This document shows, in pieces, positions 49,301-59,188 of a DNA stretch of 64,000 bases; position 1 is the first letter of the stretch; each line of letters opens with the position of its first letter. Source of the DNA: Virgibacillus oceani (GTDB lineage Bacteria > Bacillota > Bacilli > Bacillales > Amphibacillaceae); the NCBI RefSeq assembly GCF_014638995.1, contig NZ_BMFR01000004.1, positions 62,001 through 126,000 of the forward strand. Direction: 5' to 3'. The notes below the pieces were generated by a model. It saw only the letters and a list, made by a program, of their open reading frames with translations. It was not told the origin of the DNA and ran no database searches. Both the position numbers and the translations under genes were made by a program.

Positions 49301-51160
49301 ATGTTACTAAAATTATCATTTTCCAGCATGCGCAAACGATTCAAAGATTATCTCGTATTATTATTCGGTCTAACGATTTCAATCGCGATATTCTATATGT
49401 TTGAAACACTGGCACAAAACAAAACATTTATTGAAGCAAACAGTATGATCAGCTCGATTGTATTTGTTTTTCACGTTGGAACATTTATTTTAGGCGCCAT
49501 TACAGTCTTTTATATATTCTATGCAACATCGTTTATGCTTACATTACGTCAAAAGGAAATGGGAATGTACATGACTCTGGGAGCTAAAAAGCATAAAATT
49601 ACCCAGCTCATGTTTTTTGAAACCTTTTTTATTGGACTTATTTCGTTAGTAGTCGGTCTTGTTATAGGATTCGGATTAGCTAAAGGCATTGCCGAGCTAT
49701 TCATGTGGCAGTTAGATTTTAATGGAGAAGGATTCCAGTCATTCTACCTTTCTTCCATTATTACAACAGTCATATTTTATATCATTTTATTTTTATTGAC
49801 TTCCATCGTAAACGCTTGGAAAATTAGCAGGAAGAGTGTTCTATCCCTGCTTCACGCTGAACAAAAACAGGATTTTGTTAAAACAAAAGGAAGTAGAACG
49901 TTTTTTGGAGTTCTTTTAGCCGTCATACTAATTGGCGTCGGGTATTATGCGATGGTTAATATAGCACGTTTCATGCAGCTTGGTTTGATTTTAGCTGCTG
50001 TAACGATTATTATCGGAACGTATTTAGTTTTTATCGCGTTTCTCCCTTATTTTGTAAAAAGGTTAAAACAAAACCGTACACTTAATGAAAAAGGAATTAA
50101 TTCATTTACGCTTGGTCAATTACGATTTCGCATGCTGAACTTAACAAAGGTACTCGGAACTGTCGCTATGCTAGTTGCTCTAGGGCTAGGTGCAATGACA
50201 GCAGGTATCTCTTTTTATCATAACATCGAAAAACAAGCATCAACGTTTCATGCAAATGATGTGGTCATTCACCAGCCTAGCAAGGAAGATACGGAAGCGT
50301 TGGCGGAAATGAATGTCACAGAGAAAAATGTTTACCACTACAAAGTAGACGGAGACGGTGTTTATTTTCTTAAAAAAGATTTGCTTGTGAATCCACCATT
50401 AATTAAACATTCCGATGAGACATTTGAATTACCGGAAACTACCCGGGTTGAAGAATCTTTGCCTGAAGATAACTATATGCTATATGGAGAAAATGATGCC
50501 AATCGCTTGCCTGAATTATGGTCCACAGCCATTCGTACAGAAATGAATGCAAGCTATCAACTATTTGGCGCAAAAGATATTTATGTCTATGGCACTTCCG
50601 AATATCAGAATATAGTGAGTGATGAACAGCAAGTCATTTTAGCAACTGTTGACGACTTTAAGAACTATCTTCCGCAGCTGGAAATAATCAACCAAAATCA
50701 GCTTGAGCTAGCTGAAACGTATCGAGATGACGATGTTGAAAATGCAGGTAATACTAAGTACAGCAATTATATAGCTTTCAAAGCGATAGCAAGCGGAACA
50801 ATTTTTATGGGATTCTTCCTGGGTGTTGCATTTTTAATGATGATGGCAAGTGTGTTAATGTTTAAGCTATTATCCAGCGCTGCTTCGGATATTCACCGAT
50901 ACAGTATGCTGCGAAAAATTGGTGTAAGGAAGTCGTTGCTGGTTAAATCTATTTACAGGGAATTGTTCTTGCTTTTCCTTTTCCCGGCATTGGTCGGACT
51001 TGTCCATGTTATCGTGGGAATGCAGATGTTTTCGTTCATTATTATCGAACCATATTTGAAAATTTGGATTCCAATCAGCATTTTCATTGTGATCTATGGT
51101 ATTTATTATTGGATTACTGTACAGATGTATAAGCGGATTGTATTGCCGAAAGAAGTATAA
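49301..51160 (+). CDS. BceB-type ABC transporter permease
   Basis: 619-residue FtsX-family permease with about ten helices and a large extracellular domain of some 200 residues between helices 7 and 8 (about residues 320-490), the layout typical of BceB proteins, where the loop binds peptide antibiotics or lipid II intermediates. Motifs include LRQKEMGMYMTLGAKKHKI and the closing MLRKIGVRKSLLVKSIYREL. GAAAGGAGG precedes the ATG. Confidence 0.88.
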   Translation: MLLKLSFSSMRKRFKDYLVLLFGLTISIAIFYMFETLAQNKTFIEANSMISSIVFVFHVGTFILGAITVFYIFYATSFMLTLRQKEMGMYMTLGAKKHKITQLMFFETFFIGLISLVVGLVIGFGLAKGIAELFMWQLDFNGEGFQSFYLSSIITTVIFYIILFLLTSIVNAWKISRKSVLSLLHAEQKQDFVKTKGSRTFFGVLLAVILIGVGYYAMVNIARFMQLGLILAAVTIIIGTYLVFIAFLPYFVKRLKQNRTLNEKGINSFTLGQLRFRMLNLTKVLGTVAMLVALGLGAMTAGISFYHNIEKQASTFHANDVVIHQPSKEDTEALAEMNVTEKNVYHYKVDGDGVYFLKKDLLVNPPLIKHSDETFELPETTRVEESLPEDNYMLYGENDANRLPELWSTAIRTEMNASYQLFGAKDIYVYGTSEYQNIVSDEQQVILATVDDFKNYLPQLEIINQNQLELAETYRDDDVENAGNTKYSNYIAFKAIASGTIFMGFFLGVAFLMMMASVLMFKLLSSAASDIHRYSMLRKIGVRKSLLVKSIYRELFLLFLFPALVGLVHVIVGMQMFSFIIIEPYLKIWIPISIFIVIYGIYYWITVQMYKRIVLPKEV

Positions 51161-51246
51161 TCGACAGAATATCAATACCGATTAACGTTTACTAAACGGT
51201 ACAATACGACATTCTGCATAAAGAGCAGCTTGCCTGTAATGTCTAA

Positions 51247-51479
51247 AAGAGGCTGGGACATAACTAAATTGTTTAATCCGAAACCGAACATTTCACCATA
51301 CTAGCGAAGGAAATACACGGGGACTTCTGCGGGATGAAAAGCCTAAGTGAGTCTACGTAGAGCGATACTCGGAGTAGGCTCAGAGCGCCCGCGGGAAGCG
51401 TAGTGTATTTCCGTAGCGGTATGTATCACCAACTATGTTCGGATTTTATTTTGGTTAAACACTTTTGTCCCAGGCTCTT
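51247..51479. repeat. 233-bp nested palindromic element
   Basis: Outer arms AAGAGGCTGGGACA (51247-51260) and TGTCCCAGGCTCTT (51466-51479) pair with one mismatch. Within them CCGAACAT (51284) pairs with ATGTTCGG (51435), GGAAATACAC (51309) with GTGTATTTCC (51403), and further arms with AGCCTA/TAGGCT. The core is GC-rich and unlike the surroundings. It resembles dispersed palindromes common in Bacillaceae and could fold as one long hairpin; there is no ORF. It may also terminate bceAB. The rest of 51161-51583 shows nothing. Confidence 0.8.
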
Positions 51480-51583
51480 GTTTTTTTGATAGAGTAAATC
51501 CAAAAGTATAGGTAAACTTAGGCAGGTACAGATGATCTACAGCCAAAACCCGTGAACAGTCCATACCTTTCGCCTGCATTTTA

Positions 51584-52780
51584 CTACTGAGAAGCAGCAT
51601 TTTTTCGTGCCTTTAGTAATAAAAATACATACAATATAATCGAAACCATTACTGATCCTGCCGCCGTTGCATAGATCACACTGTAATCAAACATGAATGC
51701 TAGCTGACCAAAGGTAATCGCGCCAATCCCAACACCTAAATCAAAAAAGGAAAAAAACGTTGCATTGGCCATCCCTTTTCGATTGTCCGGGGCTTTGTCA
51801 ACCGACCATGCCTGCAGTGCCGGCTGTACACTTCCGAATCCAAGCCCATACAAAGCTGCTGCAACAAGCATGACAGACATATTAGGTAACCAGGATAACA
51901 AAATCATCGCGATAAAAATTGCCAGTGTACCTGGTATAAACACATACTCATGACCTTTCATATCGTAAATCTTCCCGGCAAACGTTCTGGAGATCATCAA
52001 AAATAATGCATATACAAGGAAATAAAGTTCGATTCCCTCAATTCCCTTTTCCGCAGCATATAAAGGAAGAAAAGAAGCAATCCCGCCAAATGTTACCGTT
52101 ATGAAAAACAATAGAACTGCTGGTTGTATGGCTGTTTTTTCAAATATATCGAACTTAACGGTAACCGTTTTATCCGGTGATTGTTCTACCTTTTTATAAC
52201 GAATTTTTGTTGACAGCAAAAATGCTACCAACCCCAATGCTCCACAAATTAAAAATAGTTCTTTAAATGACAGAACACCAACTAGCGTTAAACCAAGAGA
52301 CGGACCAAAAGCAAGTGCTAGATTACCAGAAAGGCCGAAATATCCCATCCCCTCACCACGCCGTTTAGGGGGAATGATGTCTGTTGCAATTGTCCCGGTT
52401 GCCGTTGTCGAAAACCCCCATCCAACACCTTGTACCACACGCATAATAAATAAAAATGCAATACTTGTAATGAATGCAAAGGAACCGACAGATATAACAA
52501 AAATCAAAAGCCCCAGCATATAGACAAATTGCCGTCCTCTTGATTCCAGTGAATGCCCTGCATACGGTCTAAGAAGTAATGCAGAAAATGTAAAAATACC
52601 TACAATAATACCGATTAATTGATCACTGCCACCCAACTCCTCTACAAAAAGCGGAAGTGTCGGCAATGTCATTTGGAAACCAAGAAATATAAAAAAATTA
52701 GCCAGACAAACAAGGACAAAATCGCGTGTCCAAATTTTATCTGGAATAGCTGCTGATTGTGTATTCGATTGTGTACTCAT
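51584..52780 (-). CDS. MFS transporter
   Basis: 398 residues, about 12 helices, DHA1-like. Motif A-like region RPYAGHSLESRGRQFVY after helix 2 and RVVQGVGWGFSTTATGT in helix 4. AAAGGGCGG lies seven bases before the ATG. Related proteins are annotated as multidrug or arabinose-type exporters; no substrate can be given. Confidence 0.82.
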   Translation of the reverse strand: MSTQSNTQSAAIPDKIWTRDFVLVCLANFFIFLGFQMTLPTLPLFVEELGGSDQLIGIIVGIFTFSALLLRPYAGHSLESRGRQFVYMLGLLIFVISVGSFAFITSIAFLFIMRVVQGVGWGFSTTATGTIATDIIPPKRRGEGMGYFGLSGNLALAFGPSLGLTLVGVLSFKELFLICGALGLVAFLLSTKIRYKKVEQSPDKTVTVKFDIFEKTAIQPAVLLFFITVTFGGIASFLPLYAAEKGIEGIELYFLVYALFLMISRTFAGKIYDMKGHEYVFIPGTLAIFIAMILLSWLPNMSVMLVAAALYGLGFGSVQPALQAWSVDKAPDNRKGMANATFFSFFDLGVGIGAITFGQLAFMFDYSVIYATAAGSVMVSIILYVFLLLKARKNAASQ

Positions 52781-52867
52781 ACATATGCCGCCCTTTCTTT
52801 CGATACTCGAAATGTATTATACATGAGTGGATGGTGAATTGGAATGGTTATGCTTGAAAATGTCAGC

Positions 52868-52920
52868 GGATCGTATTTCATTCAATTCGGATCGTATTTC
52901 ATGCAGAATGGATCGTATTG
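52868..52920 (+). repeat. Phased GGATCGTATTT array 3
   Basis: Three units at 52868, 52889 and 52910 (steps 21 and 21): two exact, the last GGATCGTATTG followed by CC, the same ending as array 2. It lies between the MFS gene start and the terminator of rpiR. Confidence 0.8.
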
Positions 52921-52987
52921 CCGGTTTTTCCCAGAAAGTGACAGCAATTCAGAATTAGTTTGAAACATTAAACTGAAATATATAATA

Positions 52988-53010
52988 AAAAACCTCCCAA
53001 AAGGAAGGTT
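52988..53010 (-). terminator. Terminator of rpiR-type gene
   Basis: On the minus strand AACCTTCC (53010-53003) pairs with GGGAGGTT (52998-52991), followed by TTTTTTAT. Confidence 0.8.
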
Positions 53011-53026
53011 CATTCAATAATATTGG

Positions 53027-53881
53027 CTACAGCCGCTTCAACGAGATCGCTTTCCGCATATTTTGCAATGCTTCTTTTCCATTCTCGTTCCTTGCAATCA
53101 TCACATTTGTATACAAGGCATCAATAATACTTAGTTGCCCGATTCTTGATGACAGTGCCTCTGAGCGAAAATCTGTTTCTTCCGCTACCGTATATAGTGA
53201 AATGTCTGCTTCCTTTGTCAAAGGTGATTTTGCGAAATTTGTGATGGCAATTGTCTTTACGCCTTTCTCTTTTAACACCTGAAGGACATCCAGCATGTCT
53301 TTTGTAGACCCCGAGTGTGAAATCAGTACCGCAGCATCTTTGTCCGTTAATTGTGATGCTGACATGAGCTGCATATGGGAATCCAGATTGGAACTCACCT
53401 GAATTCCGCTGCGAATAAATTTATGGTAAGCATCCAATGCAACCAGTGCAGATCCACCACTTCCAAAGAATTCAACCCTTTCTGCCTCTAATATCGTTTG
53501 GACAGCTTGTTCAATCGCGTTTCCATCTAGAATGTGCAATGTATCCTCAATCGTTTTCATATTTGACCGGAATACTTTTTCGGAAACGGTCCCAATGCTA
53601 TCTCCTTCATTTATTTTTTCATGAATATCCTTCATTGGTGTAACAATTTCTGCAGCCAAAGCAATCTTAAGTGCTTGATATCCTTTGAAGCCAATACGCT
53701 GGCAAAAACGAAACACTGTTGACTCTGCAACCCCCAGGTCGTCTGACACCTGATTGATAGTATGATGAATGATATTTTGGGGATTATGTAAAATATAATC
53801 TGCAATTTTCTTTTCTTTCAAACTGAATTTCCCGTAATTACTTCGTATGCTGGCTAAACCGTGTTGTTTCTGAGTATCCAT
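53027..53881 (-). CDS. RpiR/MurR-family regulator of the hexonate operon
   Basis: 284 residues. N-terminal helix-turn-helix (residues about 1-77: LGVAESTVFRFCQRIGFKGY) and a SIS sugar-phosphate-binding domain from about 105 (VEFFGSGGSALVALDAYHKF, ISHSGSTKDMLDVL). It is divergent from gnd-kdgK-kdgA-dgoD-gntP-gntK and probably senses a sugar acid phosphate such as 6-phosphogluconate or KDPG (inference). AAGGGGAAA precedes the ATG. Confidence 0.87.
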   Translation of the reverse strand: MDTQKQHGLASIRSNYGKFSLKEKKIADYILHNPQNIIHHTINQVSDDLGVAESTVFRFCQRIGFKGYQALKIALAAEIVTPMKDIHEKINEGDSIGTVSEKVFRSNMKTIEDTLHILDGNAIEQAVQTILEAERVEFFGSGGSALVALDAYHKFIRSGIQVSSNLDSHMQLMSASQLTDKDAAVLISHSGSTKDMLDVLQVLKEKGVKTIAITNFAKSPLTKEADISLYTVAEETDFRSEALSSRIGQLSIIDALYTNVMIARNENGKEALQNMRKAISLKRL

Positions 53882-53921
53882 TGGCAGTTTCCCCTTATAT
53901 TTTTGTTGATAGCTTTATTAT

Positions 53922-53998
53922 ATATGAAAAAAATTCGTTTAAAAACATTGTAAATGGAAAAATATTTGATATAATGATTTTCAAATGAAAAAATATTC
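53922..53998. promoter_or_regulatory. Three RpiR-type operator copies and the gnd promoter
   Basis: Direct repeats of (A)ATGRAAAAAWATTY have their ATG at 53924, 53954 and 53985, i.e. 30-31 bp apart. Each core, such as GAAAAAAATTC or GAAAAAATATTC, is a GAA-N-TTC dyad like known MurR/RpiR operators. TTGTAA (53948) and TATAAT (53970-53975), 16 bp apart, form a plausible promoter covered by these sites. Confidence 0.6.
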
Positions 53999-54019
53999 TT
54001 CTATTGCGAGGAGGACATC

Positions 54020-54916
54020 ATGAAAATAGGAATGGTTGGCCTAGGGAAAATGGGTCTTAACTTAGCATTAAACTTAATGGACCACGACCATGAAGTTGTT
54101 GGTTACGATAATAATTCGGCAGCTGCTGAAAGCGTTAGCAACAAAAGCTTTACACTGGCAAATTCCTTGAAAGACCTTGTAAAAAGTCTTTCAAAGCCAA
54201 GGAAAATATGGCTGATGGTTCCAGCTGGCGACATCACGGAGGCTGTTATCAATGAATTAGCGCCATTACTTGGGGCAGAAGATATGCTAATCGATGGAGG
54301 CAATTCTAATTATAAGGATACACTTCGCCGCGGTGATGCTTTAAAGGAAAAAGGAATCTATTTCTTTGATTGCGGTACAAGCGGTGGTACAGATGGTGCG
54401 AGACAGGGTGCTTGTACGATGATCGGCGGTGACAAGGAAAAATTTGCCGAGATCGAACAGCTTTTTAAAGATGTAACCGTAGAAAATGGCTATCTTTATA
54501 CTGGAAAAACCGGCAGTGGCCACTTTCTAAAAATGGTTCATAACGGTATCGAATACGGTATGATGCAATCCATTGCTGAGGGCTTTGATATCTTGAATAA
54601 AAGCGAATTCGATTATGACTATAAAAACGTCGCCAAAGTTTGGAATAACGGGTCTGTTATTCGATCGTGGCTTATGGAACTAATTGAAAACGCCTTCTCA
54701 AAGGACGCAAAGCTTACCGAAATACGCGGTGTAATGAATTCCTCCGGTGAGGGTAAATGGACAGTAGAAACTGCACTTGATTTGCAAGCTGCCGCACCGG
54801 TTATCGCACTTTCATTGATGATGCGTTACCGTTCACTTGAGGATGATACGTTTTCAGGTAAGGTTGTTGCAGCATTACGGAATGAATTTGGCGGACACGA
54901 TGTGCTGAAAAAATAA
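54020..54916 (+). CDS. gnd: 6-phosphogluconate dehydrogenase, short YqeC-type
   Basis: Oxidative decarboxylation of 6-phosphogluconate to ribulose 5-phosphate. N-terminal GLGKMGLNLALNL (Rossmann), GGNSNYKDTLRR substrate region, and catalytic SGHFLKMVHNGIEYG. The 298-residue length is the short, often NAD-preferring class rather than the roughly 470-residue class. GAGGAGGACATC precedes the ATG. First gene of the hexonate operon. Confidence 0.9.
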   Translation: MKIGMVGLGKMGLNLALNLMDHDHEVVGYDNNSAAAESVSNKSFTLANSLKDLVKSLSKPRKIWLMVPAGDITEAVINELAPLLGAEDMLIDGGNSNYKDTLRRGDALKEKGIYFFDCGTSGGTDGARQGACTMIGGDKEKFAEIEQLFKDVTVENGYLYTGKTGSGHFLKMVHNGIEYGMMQSIAEGFDILNKSEFDYDYKNVAKVWNNGSVIRSWLMELIENAFSKDAKLTEIRGVMNSSGEGKWTVETALDLQAAAPVIALSLMMRYRSLEDDTFSGKVVAALRNEFGGHDVLKK

Positions 54917-54937
54917 AACAAAAGCTGAAACTTTAGC

Positions 54938-54967
54938 AGGACAGACTGCTTAAGATCCTTCTGTCCT
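54938..54967 (+). other. Hairpin between gnd and kdgK
   Basis: AGGACAGA (54938-54945) pairs with TCTGTCCT (54960-54967). No T run follows, so it may be a processing or attenuation site. Confidence 0.5.
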
Positions 54968-54999
54968 AAAACATTGTAAATTTAGAAGGTGATATCGTA

Positions 55000-55953
55000 A
55001 TGGATGTTATTACGTTAGGGGAAACAATGGTACTGCTTACACCGCATAGTACCGGACTCATGCGCTATGCGGACAGTTTTTCCACAAAGGTTGCAGGTGC
55101 AGAATCGAATGTTGCGATTGGTCTTGCAAGGCTCGGACATCAAACTGGATGGATCAGTCGTCTCGGCAATGATGAATTCGGCAAAAAAATCTATGCATTT
55201 ATCCGTGGTGAGGGTGTTGATGTCAGCAGGGTAACATTTGACGATTCAGCGAATACTGGTCTTTTTTTCAAGGAAAAGCTTGCTTGTGACGAGTGGAGGG
55301 TCAAATATTATCGCGCTGACTCAGCTGCAAGTCGTATGAATACAGCAGATGTGGATGAATTATATATTGCTGATGCCAAATACCTCCATGTGACAGGAAT
55401 TACACCAGCACTTAGTTCAAGCTGCTATGAAACCGCTTTAACCGCAATTGATTATGCAAAAAAAAACGGGGTAAAAATAGTGTTCGACCCTAACTTAAGG
55501 AGAAAGTTATGGTCTGATGAGGAAGCAAAAAAGGTACTCCTTGAACTTGCATCAAAGGCTGATATCGTTCTTCCAGGTGTTGACGAGGCACAATTTTTAT
55601 TCGGCAAATTAGAAGTAGAAGACTTAGCTCAACGCTTTTTAGATAATGGTGCTTCCGTTGTTGTCATGAAATTAGGCAAGGATGGCGCATATTTCTCCTC
55701 AAAGGAAACTCAGCAATATGTAAAGGGGTTTCCAGTTTCCCAAGTAGTCGATCCAATTGGAGCTGGAGATGCATTCTCAGCAGGACTTCTTTCCGGACTG
55801 CTTGATGGAAAGGACCTAGAACAATCCGTTAGCAGGGGTAATGCTGTTGGCGCAATGGTGACGATGGCAGATGGCGATGTCGAAGGGTTACCGGAAAGAG
55901 ACAGACTTCTCCATTTTATGAATAACAGGATGAAGGATGATGTCGAACGATAA
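55000..55953 (+). CDS. kdgK: 2-keto-3-deoxygluconate kinase (PfkB family)
   Basis: 317-residue ribokinase-fold sugar kinase. N-terminal GETMVLLTP and KVAGAESNVAIGLARLG, catalytic and anion-hole motif PIGAGDAFSAG near residue 250. It phosphorylates 2-keto-3-deoxygluconate, and in this context probably also 2-keto-3-deoxygalactonate made by DgoD. AGAAGGTGATATC precedes the ATG. kdgA follows after 13 bp. Confidence 0.88.
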   Translation: MDVITLGETMVLLTPHSTGLMRYADSFSTKVAGAESNVAIGLARLGHQTGWISRLGNDEFGKKIYAFIRGEGVDVSRVTFDDSANTGLFFKEKLACDEWRVKYYRADSAASRMNTADVDELYIADAKYLHVTGITPALSSSCYETALTAIDYAKKNGVKIVFDPNLRRKLWSDEEAKKVLLELASKADIVLPGVDEAQFLFGKLEVEDLAQRFLDNGASVVVMKLGKDGAYFSSKETQQYVKGFPVSQVVDPIGAGDAFSAGLLSGLLDGKDLEQSVSRGNAVGAMVTMADGDVEGLPERDRLLHFMNNRMKDDVER

Positions 55954-55966
55954 GGAGGTTAATTAT

Positions 55967-56602
55967 ATGAACGAAACATTGCAAAACATCATCGACAATA
56001 AGCTGGTTGCTGTTATACGTGGAGCGCAGCCTGAGACTATCGCACCTATTGCAGAGGCACTCCATAATGGCGGGATCCGCATCATGGAAATAACGATGGA
56101 CACACCAAAAGTTGATATGGTTATCAGAAATCTCCATGAATCATTTAACGGTCAAATGATCGTCGGGGCAGGTACCGTTTTAGATCCGGAATCAGCCAGG
56201 GCAGCAATAATGGCGGGTGCACAGTTCATCTTTTCACCTACCGTTAATGTGGAAACAATTAAAATGACGAAGCGGTATGGCGCGGTTAGTATCCCAGGGG
56301 CGATGACACCGACTGAAATCTTAACAGCATATGAGCATGGTGCGGACATTATTAAAGTGTTCCCAGCTAGTGTTATGGGGCCATCCTATATAAAAGATAT
56401 TCATGGTCCGCTGCCTCATATTCCATTAATGCCAACTGGCGGCGTAGACCTGACGAATGTAAAACAGTATTTCAGTAATGGTGCGGTTGCTGCAGGATTA
56501 GGCAGTTCATTGGTTAATGCGAGACAGCCTGCAGATGAGGCTATGCTGCATAAGATAACTGAAAAATCGAAGCAATTTGTTGATGAAATAAAGGATGTGT
56601 AA
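55967..56602 (+). CDS. kdgA: KDPG/KDPGal aldolase
   Basis: 211-residue class I aldolase that splits 2-keto-3-deoxy-6-phospho-gluconate or -galactonate to pyruvate and glyceraldehyde 3-phosphate. Schiff-base Lys130 in [11 protein letters not shown]; Glu41 in [18 protein letters not shown] near 67. ATG 55967 has AAGGAGG eight bases upstream; the frame extends further into kdgK without a better start. It ends 2 bp before dgoD. Confidence 0.9.
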   Translation: MNETLQNIIDNKLVAVIRGAQPETIAPIAEALHNGGIRIMEITMDTPKVDMVIRNLHESFNGQMIVGAGTVLDPESARAAIMAGAQFIFSPTVNVETIKMTKRYGAVSIPGAMTPTEILTAYEHGADIIKVFPASVMGPSYIKDIHGPLPHIPLMPTGGVDLTNVKQYFSNGAVAAGLGSSLVNARQPADEAMLHKITEKSKQFVDEIKDV

Positions 56603-56604
56603 CG

Positions 56605-57753
56605 ATGAAGATTACTGATTTTAAGCTCTATCAGATACAACCGCGCTGGTTATTTCTAAAAATCGAAACGGATGAGGGCATTAGCGGTTGGGGAGAGCCA
56701 ATCGTCGAAGGCCGCGCCCATACGGTTTTGGCATGTGTTACGGAACTGATGGATTATTTAATTGGTAAAGATCCACGTAACATTGAAGATCATTTCCAGG
56801 TTTTATATCGCGGTGGATTTTATCGTGGCGGTCCAATCCTGATGAGTGCCATATCCGGCATTGAGCAGGCGCTCTGGGATATCAAAGGAAAATTTTATAA
56901 TATGCCGGTATATGAAATGCTTGGCGGGGCAGTTCGAGACGAAATACAGGTTTATTCTTGGATTGGCGGGGACCGTCCGCAAGATGTTGGAGCGGCTGCA
57001 AAAGAAAAGCAAGAAGCCGGATTCACCGCTATTAAAATGAATGGAACCGAAGAAATGAATTATATCGATAGTTATTCGAAAATCGATGCAGCTGTCAGCA
57101 GGGTTGCTGCTATACGTGAGGCAACAGGTAATGATTTTGGAATTGGAATCGATTTTCATGGCCGCGTGCATAAGGCAATGGCCAAGATATTAGTTAAAGA
57201 GCTTGAACCATACCGACCAATGTTTATCGAAGAACCGGTTCTTGCTGAAAATCTTGAAGCATTCCGGGATATTGCCAGTCATACAGCAACACCTATTGCA
57301 GCAGGCGAACGCAACTATACTCGCTGGGGCTTTAAGCAAATGCTGACAGATGGGGTTGTAGATATTATCCAGCCTGACTTGTCGCATACAGGCGGAATCC
57401 TTGAAGCGAAAAAGATTGCAGCAATGGCAGAAACTTTTGATGTAGCGGTCGCACCACATGCACCACTTGGTCCAATCAATCTTGCCGCATCACTCCAGCT
57501 GGATGCATGTACGCCAAACTGTATTATTCAGGAGCAAAGTCTTGGCATCCATTACAATCAGGGCAGCGATCTTTTAGACTATCTGATAAATCCTAAGGTA
57601 TTTGAATACAAGGATGGGGCCATAAAAATACCTAATGGAGCTGGCCTTGGTATCGAAATTAATGAAGAAAAGGTTAAGACGGCTGCTGAAACTGGGCACC
57701 AGTGGAAGAACCCTGTTTGGCGGCATAAAGATGGAACTGTTGCAGAATGGTAA
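56605..57753 (+). CDS. dgoD: D-galactonate dehydratase
   Basis: Enolase-superfamily enzyme converting D-galactonate to 2-keto-3-deoxygalactonate. It is 382 residues, the same length as E. coli DgoD, and the known catalytic positions fall at the same numbers: metal ligands Asp183, Glu209, Glu235, and bases His185 and His285. N-terminal [15 protein letters not shown] and C-terminal [14 protein letters not shown] agree. The gluconate dehydratases I know look different, so galactonate is the best substrate guess. Confidence 0.9.
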   Translation: MKITDFKLYQIQPRWLFLKIETDEGISGWGEPIVEGRAHTVLACVTELMDYLIGKDPRNIEDHFQVLYRGGFYRGGPILMSAISGIEQALWDIKGKFYNMPVYEMLGGAVRDEIQVYSWIGGDRPQDVGAAAKEKQEAGFTAIKMNGTEEMNYIDSYSKIDAAVSRVAAIREATGNDFGIGIDFHGRVHKAMAKILVKELEPYRPMFIEEPVLAENLEAFRDIASHTATPIAAGERNYTRWGFKQMLTDGVVDIIQPDLSHTGGILEAKKIAAMAETFDVAVAPHAPLGPINLAASLQLDACTPNCIIQEQSLGIHYNQGSDLLDYLINPKVFEYKDGAIKIPNGAGLGIEINEEKVKTAAETGHQWKNPVWRHKDGTVAEW

Positions 57754-57812
57754 TCTTGTGCTTTCATCTGAATAAATAAGCGATTTAAACAAACGGAGGG
57801 AGAGAAATTTTT

Positions 57813-59171
57813 ATGTCTACATTTGGATTAGTTTTACTTGCGGTATTTGGGGTAGCATTATTGTTATTCCTTGTCATACGAACAAAATTGCAGGCATTCA
57901 TCGCATTGCTTGTAGTCAGTTACATTATCGGTCTATTATCTGGAATGAGCCCGGAGAAAGTATTGCAGGCTGTCAATGATGGTATGGGTGGTACGGTAGC
58001 TGAGATTGCCGTCATTATTGGTGTCGGTGCCATGTTTGGCGAAATTTTGAAAGTGTCCGGCGGTGCAGAGCGGCTTGCGATGACGCTGATGGATAAATTT
58101 GGCGAAAAGCGTGTCAATTGGGCACTGATGCTAACTGGTTTCATCATATCGATTCCAGTATTTCTTGATGTTGCATTTGTAATTTTAGTACCTATTTTAT
58201 ACAGTTTAGCACAGAAAACTAAAAAGTCATTACTGTACTTTGCTATTCCATTGCTTGCCGGATTAGCCGTAACACACAGTTTTGTTCCGCCTACTCCAGG
58301 ACCAATAGCGGTTGCTTCATTACTAGATGCTAATATAGGATGGGTTATCCTGTTTGGTCTAATTGCAGGTATTCCAGCTGCCATTATTGCCGGTCCGATT
58401 TTTGGTACGTATATTTCCAAGAAGATTCATGTAGAGGTGCCAAAAGAAATGCTAATGAATATGGCGGAAGAAGCAAGGGGCAAACAATATGATAAAGAAT
58501 TGCCAAGCTTCAAAATGATTGCCTCTTTAATATTGTTACCATTATTCCTGATCCTGCTTAATACATTTGCCAGTGCATTATTTGGTGAAGGCAGTGGAAT
58601 AAGGACTGCATTAACATTTATTGGTAACCCTGGGGTGGCACTTACAATTACGGCCATACTGACATTTTATCTATTGGGAACACGACGGGGCTACTCAAAA
58701 TCAGAAATTCAGGAAATTGCCACTAAATCATTAGAGCCTGCAGGTATTATTATTTTGATTACGGGTGCTGGTGGCGTTTTCGGTCAAGTATTAGTCGAAA
58801 CTGGTATCGGTGATGTAATCGCTGATACCATGACAAATCTAAACATTCCAATACTTGTATTTGCATTCCTTGTTGCTTCAGCAGTAAGAATAGCCCAAGG
58901 CTCAGCTACGGTTGCAATGGTTACAGCGGCAAGTTTGATCACACCGGTAATCAGTACACTTGGTCTTGAAGGTCCAATTCTTGCATTATTGGTTATTACA
59001 ATTGCTTCAGGAGCTACAATCGCTTCTCATGTGAATGATTCTGGCTTCTGGCTAGTTAACCGCTTTCTAGGGATGTCTGAGAAAGATACACTGAAGTCCT
59101 GGACAGTAATGGAAACAATCATAGCATTCGTTGGATTCGGAATGTCGTTGATTGTCAGTATATTTATCTAA
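57813..59171 (+). CDS. gntP: Gluconate:H+ symporter family permease (GntP)
   Basis: 452-residue GntP-family transporter with 12-14 helices. HSFVPPTPGPIAVASLL and GAGGVFGQVLVETGIGD and SHVNDSGFWLVNRFLGMS are family blocks. ACGGAGGGAG precedes the ATG. It imports gluconate or, given dgoD, possibly galactonate as well. Confidence 0.9.
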   Translation: MSTFGLVLLAVFGVALLLFLVIRTKLQAFIALLVVSYIIGLLSGMSPEKVLQAVNDGMGGTVAEIAVIIGVGAMFGEILKVSGGAERLAMTLMDKFGEKRVNWALMLTGFIISIPVFLDVAFVILVPILYSLAQKTKKSLLYFAIPLLAGLAVTHSFVPPTPGPIAVASLLDANIGWVILFGLIAGIPAAIIAGPIFGTYISKKIHVEVPKEMLMNMAEEARGKQYDKELPSFKMIASLILLPLFLILLNTFASALFGEGSGIRTALTFIGNPGVALTITAILTFYLLGTRRGYSKSEIQEIATKSLEPAGIIILITGAGGVFGQVLVETGIGDVIADTMTNLNIPILVFAFLVASAVRIAQGSATVAMVTAASLITPVISTLGLEGPILALLVITIASGATIASHVNDSGFWLVNRFLGMSEKDTLKSWTVMETIIAFVGFGMSLIVSIFI

Positions 59172-59188
59172 CTTTAATTTCAAATGGC

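Noticed and set aside
51247..51479. Structured ncRNA gene
   Set aside because: The nested arms are equally explained by a dispersed palindrome; no promoter is seen that would drive an independent RNA.
56803..57171. 122-codon ORF opposite dgoD
   Set aside because: Shadow of dgoD, whose catalytic residues are all in place.
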